DNA of 64,000 nucleotides, from positions 7,378,001 to 7,442,000 of the forward strand of contig NC_059539.1 in assembly GCF_905220415.1 (NCBI RefSeq), given 5' to 3'. Shown one piece after another: positions 24,050-36,204 of the stretch. The DNA comes from Colias croceus (Eukaryota > Arthropoda > Insecta > Lepidoptera > Pieridae). The translations under genes and the position numbers were made by a program. How positions within the stretch are numbered: position 1 is the stretch's first letter; each line of letters opens with the position of its first letter. The notes under the pieces are model-generated. The model ran no database searches, had not been told where the DNA came from, and saw only the letters and a program-made list of their open reading frames with translations.

Positions 24050-26290
24050 GTTCGGTTAAACGTAAACCGCGCGCATTATATCGCGCAAATTTAGTCAATT
24101 GTCTCCCACGTTTCTAACTTAACTTAATAAGACACTTTTAAGCTATCTTGGGAGAGACACCACCCGCGTCTTTTTGTTTATGTTTACAGGCTAGGCAAAT
24201 ATATGATACGCACCTAAAGTGTGGGCTGTGCTCACGAACATTTTAGTTTATTAATATTTAATTAATAGACGTGTTAGCTTAAGAGCGTCTCGTTTGGGGC
24301 GTATTGCGTCGTTTTGAGACAAAACGTGTATCTTCACCAAATATTTGATATAAGTTTATTCGAGTTAGCCATAAATATTATGAGTCAGTATTTTATTGGA
24401 AGTTATCGATGTAAGTGGATTTATGCAGGAGGGCCATAAGTGAACCGTGGGTGTTTGTAGATAGTGTGCTATAAATGTGAATAATTTATACGAGTATTTT
24501 GTAAGTCCGCAGCTTTACGTGATATATCTTAACTTACGGCCCTTCCGTTACGAATCGTTATACCTACTATAAAAATATATGTTATATTTTATATTAATGA
24601 TTAATAATAATATTTAAAAAATTCGTCCGAACGGACGTCGAGTTTATAATGCTCATTCAATACGTGGATCGATCGCCGGGGGATGTACATATAAATATTT
24701 AATAAAATTCTACCCCCAACTTAGTCTAATATGAATCGATCGATCTCTATTCGAAATCTCTTCGTAAGTGTACAATAACTGGTGTTCCTCTCCTAAAGTC
24801 TCCATGTAGAGTAGTTGATAAATTTTAGATACCCACGTGCGTCACGTGCCGCGTGCGGGCATCGGCTCGGTAAATAATAATAATAATATGTACGTAGTTT
24901 TGATAGAGGAGAGTTTTCTGTCGGCTCGGAGAGAGTGGGCGCGAGGTAGTGGGGCGCGCGGGAGTGAGCGAGCGGGACGCGCGATGTGCGAGCGAGTGCG
25001 TGCGAGCGAGAGCGCGGCGTCGGCTCCGACGAGCGCCGAATGAATGGGACAGTGCCAATTTATTAGCATTATTATCGATGCAGCTAATGAACATAGCGAT
25101 AAGTGTTTGCACTTTATTTATTCATATATTTACGTATAAATTTAGTCGCACCTAGGAAAATATCAATAACTTACTAAGAGTGTTGTGCTAGATTTATGTT
25201 ATCGATTTTGACGTGAGATAGTCCCCGGAACCGTTAGAAGTCACTAATTTAAATCTAATTTTTAAGAATTTATAGTATAATAATTAAATTTATTGAAGGT
25301 TTCGCAAATACTGTCTCACCTCGACATCGAATTAGGATCAGTGTAAATTTTAGAATATACTGAATTACGTCTTATGTTAAAATGACTGATTTTTATTATG
25401 CGTTTGAAAGCCTAAGATTATGTAGATTCGGTTATTTCATTACATATAGACTTCGAATACCTACTGTAAGAACACTCTAGTTTGCACTCAAAATGAATAT
25501 TCAAGTCTCAATAATAAAGCAATTCTCGTTAATTACTATTTGTGTAAGTAGACGTTAATAGTTAGTCCGAGATTGATATTCTAGGTTTTATTGTTCTTTT
25601 ATAATATCATTACACTGCCAGTAATCATATATAGACGAATTACGATAGAGTTTGGTCCGATTTTATATTTCTGTCGTATACATAATATGATATTGTATAT
25701 TAATTTTTTGAACTTTTTTATAATGAACGTGATACTTTCTCCTCAATCGACAGTGACGTGCCACTCGATGCACAAAACCTTGATATTTCTTTGAATAAGC
25801 TCTGCGTTGTCTCCGATGTGTGTACCTTTACAATTTAATACGTTTTTACCAAAGATATATAGATAATCGCTGTAAATATTCCACGCTCGGTGTATTCTGT
25901 CATGTTACCGACGAAATTATCGTTGTTACATTTAAAGCAAAAACATTTGTGATCGAAATTTATGCATCATGAGTAACGTTTCGCCGCAGCTGCTACTCGA
26001 CATGTTACCGCTTTCTACTAAAGATAGGTACACATGAAAATAGCACTTTATATTTCACTGCATTTTGGTGATTATTAAAATACTGTATGTACACTAATTA
26101 AGACGGCAGAGCACACAATCCCAGTACAAACAATGAGGGCGAGACCCACACCACACCGTAATCGGTGCACGTAATTTTATTTTAGACATTAATTACATAG
26201 TTATGTTTTGTTTCAACTGTGATTATTTAGTTGTACAACTCTGAAAATTACATAAAAGAATGAATAAAGTATGAAAAATGTAATCTGTTT
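24050..26290 (+). other. Probable CadN 3' untranslated region
   Basis: Follows the stop directly with no sign of another gene. AATAAA motifs occur at 24701 and 26263; the latter is followed by a T-rich stretch and is my best guess for the transcript end. A GC-rich patch of GAGCGAG-type repeats lies at about 24835-25045. The end of the transcript is inferred. Confidence 0.5.
26263..26268 (+). promoter_or_regulatory. Candidate CadN polyadenylation signal
   Basis: AATAAA about 2.2 kb after the stop codon, followed by T-rich sequence. Earlier AATAAA copies exist, so alternative ends are possible. Confidence 0.4.
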
Positions 26291-27415
26291 TATTTATTCC
26301 TTTTTATCCTTCCTTCCTTCTCTGCACACTATCATGTTATATGTAGAGTCACACAATTTTAAAAATAACACAGTATTTAATTGTATGAAATTTGAACCGA
26401 CCTAAAATGAGTTAGAAAGTTAAACTATGAAATTAAATTTTAGCCCAAAGCGTTTGTTCAAGCGTTCATTTCCACATACTCTAGCATCGTATTGATCAAA
26501 CTTTGCTTGAAAAATGTTTCAAGGTGAAATAAATGAGTTCTATATCCAGTTTTCTATCATAAAACTTACCTATTACATATTCTTAGAACCTAAGAAGCAT
26601 ACAACTCACGTAATAAAACAGAAATGTAGTGAAAACATATCTGAGCGAAATGAATTAAATCGCAAACATAAATAAATATGAGGTCTGGAACATAAACAAA
26701 ATAAATGAAAACCATTACATCTTTCATGATAAGAGAACACTGCGAGCTTCGTTAAGAGTTCGTTCATATTCATAAATGATATGGAAGAAATCTCTCCTAG
26801 GAGAAGATTTATAAAGACGATTTTAGCACAAAAGGCCTTTTAACTGAACGAAAAACATTCGAGTTTTCGTGTGAATTTTTGTGGATTTCACATACTTATG
26901 TACTTACCTATAGAGGTATAATGGTGAATTAAATTAAATATTCCACGAATTAATACGAAGCATGCATTATTTCAAAGGTAATTTATATTAATAACGCTGA
27001 ATATTTCCATAAAGATAAATTAATATGAGTATCTACTAAAGTGCAAATAAATATTGGAGAGTTAAGTAATATGAAAATTGATATTATGGTGACGTACTAT
27101 GAAAATGCTTTATAGCGGCTGCGTCAGGGGGCTTATAAAATGAAGGTATATTCAAACATAGGTAATAGCCATTATAATCATATTAAATTATTTTTTTTAA
27201 ATCAATTGAATAATTTTGCAAATAAATCATAAGAATAACTTCATGTTTTGTATTTATTTTCTGTAAATGCTAAACGGACAATTTCGAACCGTATGCTCAA
27301 GAAAAAGCTTACGAAACTGACTTTTTGTGTATCGTTAAAATAAACAAATTCATCAATACATATCCCTATTTTAATTTACAAGTCACTAAGTAATAATTTT
27401 TACTGCTAAAAGACA

Positions 27416-27586
27416 TCTATAATATGAAAAATGAATCGCAAAATGTGTTGGTAAGCGCATAACTCAAGAACGGCTGAACGGATTTCGATAATTCTTTTTT
27501 TATTATATTCCTTGTAGTACGAGGATGGTTCTTATGTAGAGAAAACGTAAATATGTACCACGGGCGAAGCCGGGGCGGGCCGCTAG
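27416..27586 (+). mobile_element. Short Helitron-like element, copy 1
   Basis: Begins TCTATAATATGAAAAATG after A and ends CCGGGGCGGGCCGCTAG before T. It shares its last ~130 bp almost base for base with the element at 50432-50601 (AACGGCTGAACGGATTTCG, GTACGAGGATGGTTCTTATG, CACGGGCGAAGCCGGGGC). Non-coding. Confidence 0.75.
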
Positions 27587-27864
27587 TATAATATAAAAAT
27601 GCTGAATTGTAGGAAGTTCACTGAAGAATTTGCTTTCCAAAATTTCGAGAGCTTTATCAGCAGAACAAATAAGATTTTAATATTGTCCGTTTACTCCACG
27701 AAGTTGATTTATCTAATGTGATTAATAGGAACAGTTTCATTTTAATTATTCGAATGCACGAATGTATCTACACATAATGTATTAAATTTTAAAAGATGCT
27801 AGCGAGAGTCGAATCTTGAACTGCGAGTTCAATTATCATTATTGAGGTTTATCATCAATCAATA

Positions 27865-28070
27865 ATATAATAAAATTGTAGAAAAGTGATGTCTGTACAA
27901 TGAAAATATTATGTAAAAAAATAGGTGTAATTATTAAATCGCTTTAAAAAAATTTGGTCTGTTTGTCCGTATGTTTGTGCACGCTAATCTCAGAAACGGT
28001 ATATTAGGCATATTACGTAAGTTATACGCTACATTTATTCCTTGGGTGTTTGTGAGTCTGTCTGTACCAC
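27865..28070 (+). repeat. Degraded Helitron-like repeat
   Basis: Resembles the element at 805-1121: AATAAAATTGTAGAAAAGTG and TCTGTACAATGAAAATATT parallel its start, and TTGGTCTGTTTGTCCGTATG parallels its TCTG-rich part. Ends are not clear. Confidence 0.5.
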
Positions 28071-30232
28071 CGTAGCTCGCTAATGGGTAATACGAATTAG
28101 ATGCGGTTTTTTTTTTTTTTTTTGTTAGGCAGCATATTTTTCGACGCTGGTTCTTTCATATAGTGTCAAAATCGGTTCATCCATTTATTTATGGAATAAT
28201 CCTTTATGGAATTAAAATTGTATTGATGATATATATGCACATGTACCTAATTTGTGAGCCTGTTGTGAAATCCAGAAGTCAAATGTTTTACCATTTGACA
28301 ATTTTCGTGGCACATAGAAATTGGATGCAAACTTGCGTAAGCTTATATCGATTTTTGGTTGTGTAGTTCCAAATACGACTAACAAATGTGGCAAATAACG
28401 TGAACTGAAACATATTAAAGCATGTGCAAAATGAAACGCTGGCGTACGTGATATACCCGACAATATTGATGCACGACGAGATACGAATGAATATTGCCCG
28501 GGAAACAGATGGTAATGCGAATTAATTTTATTTGTTCAATGTCAACTGATTACATACCTACTTGAGTATGCCTTTGAAAGCAGCCAATTCAATATACCTA
28601 CATAACTTTTGTCAACTAATGTCACGTTAACTTTATCCCATATAATTTAATTACAAGTCTCGCTGTTGCGTTGCAGTAAAGCTTTTACGTTTAAGAATAA
28701 GCCATTAAATTATTGTTACGTCATCTATAGAAAACAGAATTATAATATCGTTAAACCGCGTTCGTGTCGTAAATCGTAATGCAATCGGTTACTCGAGAAA
28801 GGTAGGTAGGAAAGGTGGTATTATCTACTAATTTAAGAAAAGAAATAAATTGTTGCCCATGTTTTTCTCAAAGAGACCTTTATTCAACCTAGTCAAAATA
28901 TTTGTCATAGGTAGGTATCTACCTAGAAAATTGCTGAGCAATCAATAAAATCTCGTTATGCGAATCTTAATTTATTCCTATGGTCGTAGAAAATTGCTAA
29001 CACCGCTAGTTTGTAATAAAATCATATGCGCTAGAAGTTAGAACACTGCATATAGTTACTGGCCGTTTTAGAAATGTGATTATTGCGGACATGTTGGCTA
29101 AATGATCGTTCCTAAATTAAGGCTTGGCAAACTAGGTTTGGCGTGTTGATGTATAATCTGGAATTACTAAATAGGGAAAATACAATTCACTTAGCGACGC
29201 CATTGTACAGGTAATAGGTATTATTTAATTGTTTCACATATTCGCCTTTATTATTTATTTTACTGCATTGGTGAATCAACGCGTTTAAATGCTTAAAATA
29301 TTGAGTTATAACAACGTTCATTACAGATAAATTCAATGAACCGTGGTATTTTTGAACTAAAGATTTTTCGTTTCACGGCGGAAAAAATGTTCAGCATAAC
29401 GTATAATTATTGTTAACTATACATAAACCACTTCAATTTACCAAATCATTTATTTCATCAAGCCGTTTAATTTAATTTTAAATCGTGATTGGTTAAGTTT
29501 TGTTGCATTCAAATAGCTGTTTAAAATAAGCCGTAATGAAACCGCCTGCATTTAATGCGTAACCACATTCGAATGAGCAAATGCCTACTCGTGTCTGTAA
29601 TTTTGCGGACACTATTATTATCAATCTTTGTCACACGTTTTTATTATTTATTATCGCCTGTAAACATGAATTATTTTAATAATATGAAACCACAACAATT
29701 GCAGCCTCATTGCTTTTACCAACTTTTTCTCCTATTGCAATAAGTACCTATAGGTAGGTAGTAGACAGAAGGTAGGTACAAATATGTAGAAATTAATTCT
29801 ATAGTTAATAGATTATACTTTTTGTTATAGAAAACTATCAATAGGTATGATGTTCTATCGATCTTAAGAAACACGAGGTGAAATTTCTTTTTCGCTCGTT
29901 GAACCTGTCACGAGCGAAGCACAATCGAATAGCTGATAAAATCGCATAGCTGAAGAAAATTATGCAGATAACGTGAAAAATCTATAAACGAAAACTTTTA
30001 TGTATTTTCGTAGTCGACTTGAGGGAATCATATGGTGCGTTCCTTGTGCCTCAAAGCCGTACTTCAATGTAGCGCTTAATGTTTCTGACTCTGTGCTTGA
30101 AGAGTGCGCAAGTGATGTTTGAGTTGTGTGTAATTATATAAAACACCGAAGCTTTCAGTTCGTCTGTTCCAATTTCCATACACGAGCACTGAGAAACTAG
30201 TGGCTTCTAGCGGCACGTATCGCTAAGGTTGG

Positions 30233-30269
30233 TTAGTTACGATTTGTGCATGATGCAAATCACAACTAA
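30233..30269. repeat. Imperfect palindrome
   Basis: TTAGTT, two bases, GATTTG, a 9-bp loop, CAAATC, two bases, AACTAA. Fourteen to sixteen bases can pair. No context suggests a role. Confidence 0.7.
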
Positions 30270-31776
30270 GCATTCTGTTTCAACACCAACACGCTTTTTG
30301 GGTGCAATATATAGGTATGCAGTACCTTTACTACAAGTAGGTAGGTAGTAGGTACCATATTGATAATATGGACGTTTACGTTTGCGATACGTACCTATAT
30401 TTTGTCAACTTTGTTATTATTAAAAAAATATATGCATTTTATTCTTATATCTATTATATTTTACACATTATATCACAAGAGGAAGGTCGGCGTTTTAACT
30501 ACTCTTATACCTTTTATATCCAGAGGCACATCAAGAGCGGGTCACTATAAAAATAATACTAGAAAAAAACCCTTTGCTTATCCCAAATTTTATATATTAC
30601 CGTTCAGCACACATTATGTGCACTTAGCTCCAATCATGTCGGTAGAAATTGTGTAACCTGTAATTGCGAGTGGTTGCCGCAGTAATCGCTTACCTCAAAG
30701 AGAAACCTAGATTACCTACGTTCGCGAATGTTTCCCAACTGCTGGCTAATTAGGTTTTGTTCTCTACGTGAGGATTATTATTAAATTAAACTATAAAGTA
30801 AACAAATATGTCATTGTAATAATGCTATTATAGATGAGACTGAAGTTGCTGAGTTAGACTCTGAAGACTTGAATAGACAGCCTTGACCGGAACGAGTCCA
30901 CTTCAGAAGACCATAATAATATAATAAGGGATTGCGTAATATTTTTAATGAAAGAATAGGTAGGTAAGCGAAAGTTAAGGTACCTATCTCAGAAATAAAC
31001 ATTCTTCAATTTGATTGATATAGGTAGTTCATAAATTTACGAATTCAGCTTTTCACTAGATTTTAGTATAGGTTTACAAGGTACTTAAGTATTTATTTTA
31101 AATAAATCATCTGACCAAGATTTCATTTCAATTTAAATCACTCAAATAAATTTTACTTGTGTGTTTATGTCTGCATTTCTTTAATTTGACTTTTTTTTAA
31201 TAAAGTGCTGCTCAGTGCTCGCTATACCTAGTTCTCATTTAGAAATACATCATACCTATAGTATGACTTCTAACCGATAAACTAACAAAATTCACAAGAT
31301 TTTGTGATAAGTAACCAATAATTAAAAAAACAAAATACAATACCTCCTTTATACTTCAAATGATATCATATTTTATAACAATTTGGCTTAAATGGAAATA
31401 CCTAACTAAAAGTTCACACATTTTGACTGCACGTGATTTCAATTATACTTTTTAATTACACAAATTGATGTGCGTTAAGCCTGTAAATTTAATCTGGGGC
31501 TGTTGAATATGAGCAATTTATTGCAACATACTAAAAAGTTATCCCGCGCGATGATCGTAGATTAACTTTTATGTATTAACTCCAAGCCTTAATCAATCAC
31601 AAAGCATCGTGTTATCTGATAGTATTTTTTTAAAAATTGCAATGCATTTTTATATTTAGTAAAATGACACAGGACACAGAAATATTATGTCAGGCATTAC
31701 ATCCAACATGGGTATGTACCATGTATATACATATTTGATATTAATATCGACAAAGCAGCTTTAATATCGTTTACTA

Positions 31777-32238
31777 CCTAAGCACAGAATACAATCTTTC
31801 CGCCCGCGGCGTCGCCCGCGTTTTCAAAGAAAAACCCGTAAAGTCCCCGTTCTCGTTGAATTTCCGGGATAAACCCTATATGTGTTACTAAAAGTTACCC
31901 TCTATATTACTTGCTCTGTGCTCTTTATGTGTGCTAAATTTCATCAGTACCTAGTATTTGCGCGAAAGAGTAACAAACATACTTAAATACACACACATAT
32001 GTATGTACATCCATCCTCACCAACTTTCGCATTTATAATATAAGTAGGATACCTATATTTACTCCTGTTTTCCACGAGCAATGCATATATACTAAAAATT
32101 ACCGCAAATTGGTTATCAAAAAAGACGAATGGCGTCACAATAGGCTGTCCATTGTTTTTCTTCCGCAGAGCCGAGTGCCGGAGCGCTTCGCACATGACCT
32201 AGTAACGTGAAAAATGCCTACCTAAGCACAGAATACAA
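31777..32238 (-). mobile_element. Lep1-type element fragment flanked by a long direct repeat
   Basis: On the minus strand, 32046 to about 31795 reads TCCTACTTATATTATAAATG CG... through to a GC-rich end (CGCGGGCGACGCCGCGGGCG), the layout of Lep1 Helitrons. The whole interval lies between two copies of CCTAAGCACAGAATACAA (31777-31794 and 32221-32238; the match extends about three bases further left). Bases 32047-32220 are not Helitron-like. Confidence 0.55.
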
Positions 32239-34112
32239 ATTCTGAAATAATATTATGCATTTTTAAACGAAGTTCATTCTTTTAGTATGGACTAAAATGT
32301 TTATATCGCATATGGTCATATTATAAACTCTTTGTTGTCCCTTCGTTATGTTTATAATAAATGCGATAAACATTTTTTACAAATACTAGCCGCACGCACT
32401 TGTTCACCAGGATATAGGAAATCGGGAAAAAGTAACTTTCTACTAAATAAATAATAGGTTTTCTAATACGCTCCTCCTTTATACGTTAGTTATGTGAACA
32501 AACAAAATATTACTTTTTCTCTTTATAATATAGTCAACATTAGAATCTGGTATTTCATTTGCTCTATGTAGACGCGATATTATTTTTTGACGATCCTGTG
32601 AGATTTCACGCATGCAGTACCTATACTCTCAGACTATGTAAATTAACAGTCAAAACCTTGGTCACAACTCGAAACACAGCAAATATCAACATGACAGTGT
32701 CCATGCTAGTTGTTTTTTGGATGATTTTACCATTGCTAGACAAAACAAAATATTGTGTTATGCACATCATATTTGGTATGTTACGTCACCGACCCAAAAA
32801 CTGAACAAACGTCTAGGTAAAACACTTCCTTCCAATCCAATCGCATTAACGAGCTTGCCATTTTTTCCGCGGATCTTGATTGCTTTAACCCAGTTAAGAC
32901 GGAATTTTGCACGATTTCATGGAAAATTGTTTTCGGCTACTTAAGTACTAAGTACGTTATTATTACAATCTTTACATCTTAGTAAGTACCTACTTATTTG
33001 ATGGAATGTTCTTTAAATAATTTTTTATTCGGTAATTTTTGTTATTCGTTTCTCAACATGCAGCAGGTATAGCTTAATAATTAATATAGGTATCATTATA
33101 ATGCGTAACTACCGATTGATGTTCCTAAATTGCTGACACCCAGTTCGGCTCGATCATAACAAGGCTGATTATTATCAACATTCCCACCACGTTCGAGACA
33201 GTTCAGAGAAGTTAATGCAATTTGGGAGAAGCGTACTGAAGTTTGCATCTAAATCACACTCACTTGAGGATGCAACCTTATCTGATGTTTATGCAAACAT
33301 ATTGCTATTATCACTGACTTCACGTCACCAGTTGTAGGTAGTAACTTGTTAAAGTACTTATAAATATGAAATATGATTAATTTTCTTTGAAAACCATCCC
33401 AGGTTAATTACCATAGCCCGTAGCTATGACACCAGTCACCATTTAAATGATATGTATAATTGTAATTGTGCATACCATATAGCTGGAGGTGGATAGCCAA
33501 ATCCCTCATCTATACCTGGTCGTAATCTTACCGTTTTTCTCTATTCTATTTCGAAGACTCGCCCGTGGACTAATTTTACTATTGTGAATGCTGATCTTTA
33601 TGGGAGCGAGCTGACGAATGTCACAACAATGTCGGTTTGTACTCTCACAGAAAATATTTTTCACTGAAAACATTCATGGCCTAGATTCCAGTATATTTTA
33701 ATAATAAATATAGCTTAATTCAATGAATTTTCACAGACATTGTTCATTTTACGCAGAAATTAGTATTTCAATAGCCATTCAATAACCCATTTGGCGTCGA
33801 CAGCTATTTTGTTTGCCAACATGTTTAGCATGTACCTATATCTCCTTATTATAAATTTAATGAAGCGTCGCGTTGTTCCCTTACAATTGATTAACATGGA
33901 CTAAATTTTCTTGTGCGATAAAGTTAAAAGAAAAAATCTTTACACCGGATTTGTTCAAGTTTGCACCTAGTGAAATATTTAAGATGGGTTAAATCAAAAA
34001 AGTAGGTACAATCCTTCTATACTGAATTAAGGCTAGCGAGAACGTTTATCAAACAGTTGTGAGTTGTGACCTCTCGTAGTTTAATTAAATTTTTAATTTA
34101 TTGTGAAGGCGT

Positions 34113-34202
34113 ATGGCGCGACCGAGGCGCTTGCTGCTAGCAATTTCGCTTATCTATCTCATTTCTTATGTTTTGTCGGAGTTTAAATTTATAGTAATAT
34201 AA
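34113..34202 (+). CDS. Candidate signal-peptide first exon of an unrecognised gene
   Basis: ATG at 34113 opens MARPRRLLLAISLIYLISYV then LSEFKFIVI and a stop. A basic N-terminus, a hydrophobic core and a small residue (S) make a classical signal peptide. A donor such as ATA|GTAATA could cut the frame before the stop. The leader before it is not repetitive. It may be the first exon of the gene ending at 38988, but I see no connecting exon. This could be a chance open frame. Confidence 0.3.
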   Translation: MARPRRLLLAISLIYLISYVLSEFKFIVI

Positions 34203-35688
34203 GATTTGGCCTAAATTATTAAATCATACTTTTAACGTAGATACAACATAGTTAAGTAATGCTGTTTATTTTATCTAGAGCTCAAAACAATCCTTAAACG
34301 TTTAAACGCTCAATTTAGATACAATTACATGAACAAGGCATAACAAAATTAAAGAGCAAGCTTATATTGAAAAATAATCGTTCTTTTGTCTTCCCCTACT
34401 GTCGTTCACAGTAAATTGAGCCGAAATCATCCTTTAGTTTGTAAATAAAAACAGCTAAAGTATGCAACATCAGTCACTCGCCCTCTGTATTCTGTAAGCA
34501 AGGCAAGATTGATGACACTTTGATAAAGCGAAAGGATAACGACACCAAGTAAATACATATAGGTATATCTATAAGTAAATGGCTATGCAGATAACATGTA
34601 TTGTTATTTTTTAAATATTATGTTCCAAGATGAACATGACAAAAACATGCGTAGACTGAAAATAATTACAGTGTGTATTTTTATTGGTAGGTAAATTTTC
34701 ATGCACAGGCACAGCTCCAATCGATATGAATATTTTCAATAAAATTCCTCATCACTTGCCATTATAGATAGATACTCAATACTTTGGTAGCTAAGTAAAA
34801 TTACTCAAACAATTTCACGAATGAATGAAATCAACCGCATTCAGACGCAGCTACGTAGGTTCTTTAGCGAGGAACTAAAATTTCATTTTAAAGTACCTAA
34901 AGCCTTGTAAAAATTTCCCTTTGTCGTTGACGGAATTGTAAGCTACTACAATGCTGTACTGAAAATTGGGAAATGCGAATTGCATTCGTTCTTTTGTAGG
35001 TATATTGCTATGTACATTTCAGCAAGCAATGGTGCTAGTGTGGACTAGTCCACTACATAAGTGATTAAGCCTATAATTATTAGGTACTTGAATTTGAACA
35101 TAGGACCTACTGCGTGTTGGTTTTACAAACAACAATAAAGGTAGTTACTTTTAGTCTTTCATAGATAGCTAGTAACTAAATAAATGACATTATTTTTTTT
35201 ACGCAAGATACCTACTGCCAACACGTCCTAAGCTAAGTAGGTAACATAGGTATAGGTAGGTATATATTTGTAACGAATAAACATACTTTATCCCTTTTCG
35301 GTAACACAAACAGATCATACTTTATGAAATACTCGTGTCGTGTTCACACAATGTTTTACCAGGATATCAGTAAAGAACGACCAACTGATATTATAAATAT
35401 CAGTGTGTATTATGTTTTTGTACTTCTATAAATATTTTACTAATTATTTTTGCACTCAATAAAATATTGATGAAAATAATGTTATATGACTTTCAATCGA
35501 CTTTTTAACACATCAATTGCTGCTTCACAGCTGAATCAATTTACCTTATAAATTTTCAAGGGATAGAAAAATTTCGATCACGAGGCGGGATTCGAAGTTT
35601 TACCTTTTTTTGTTAACGGGAAGGAAATCTTCAAAATATAGACTATGTATATATAAGGTATATATCTACAAAATATATTCTATGGCTT

Positions 35689-35726
35689 CTCCTCCATTGA
35701 CACATTTCAAATGTGGTAAGGAGGAG
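35689..35726. other. Compound hairpin
   Basis: Outer arms CTCCTCC and GGAGGAG enclose inner arms CACATTT and AAATGTG around a single C. Both arm pairs are perfect. Confidence 0.8.
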
Positions 35727-35991
35727 CATAAATATGTTAGGTATTTTATGGTTAGTTAGAGGCAGCTCAATACCCCCTTGGACAGCCCTCGGTCCTTTGT
35801 TACCCATTTAGCTGTAAATACAACAGGACAGGTAACAAAATTCAATTCGGAATTCAGAGAAATTTACTGGGTCAAATTTCACCTTCTAAAGCCTACATTT
35901 AAAAAACAAATCATCTGATGATCGTGACGTTATGACCACACTTTAGCGCTGACTCCTTATAAGTTGATTGATATAAGAATGAAATTTACCT

Positions 35992-36204
35992 CGGTTTTTA
36001 ACCGACTCCAAAAAAAAGGAGGAGGTTATCAATTCGGCCGGTATGTTTTTTTATGTACCTATGTACACCGATTACTCCGAGGTTTCTGAACCGATTTACG
36101 TGATTCTTTTTTTGTTCGATGCGGGATGGTGTCGAATTGGTCCCATAAAATTTTTGTCTGTATTTGTAAATGTTGCAAGTGCAAGTTTGAAGTCGGTTGT
36201 TTTT
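35992..36204 (+). repeat. Interspersed repeat with AACCGACT / AGTCGGTT ends
   Basis: Begins AACCGACTCCAAAAAAAAGG AGGAGGTT and ends TTTGAAGTCGGTTGTTTTTA, so its ends are inverted. The text CCGACT...AAAAAGGAGGAGGTT is a very common lepidopteran repeat; I do not recall its class with certainty. Confidence 0.6.

Larger units (their letters stand above)
26291..34000. other. Gene-poor, repeat-rich intergenic stretch
   Basis: No open frame longer than about 100 codons and none with a recognisable motif. Holds Helitron pieces (27416-27586, about 27865-28070, 31795-32046), many TAGGTA/ACCTACC micro-motifs and an imperfect palindrome at 30233-30269. Confidence 0.6.

Noticed and set aside
24825..25155. 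Several overlapping Arg/Ser/Ala-rich open frames
   Set aside because: They come from the GAGCGAG-type low-complexity island in the CadN 3'UTR and lack any domain or splice support.
30135..30160. TATATAAA followed by TCAGTT, promoter-like
   Set aside because: The spacing from TATA to the initiator A is only about 20-22 bp, shorter than the usual ~30, and no gene follows.
33476..33531. Possible minus-strand mini-exon (VRLRPGIDEGFGYPPPAIW)
   Set aside because: The peptide looks plausible and a GTATGC donor follows, but there is no pyrimidine tract at the acceptor and no neighbouring exon; too little to support.
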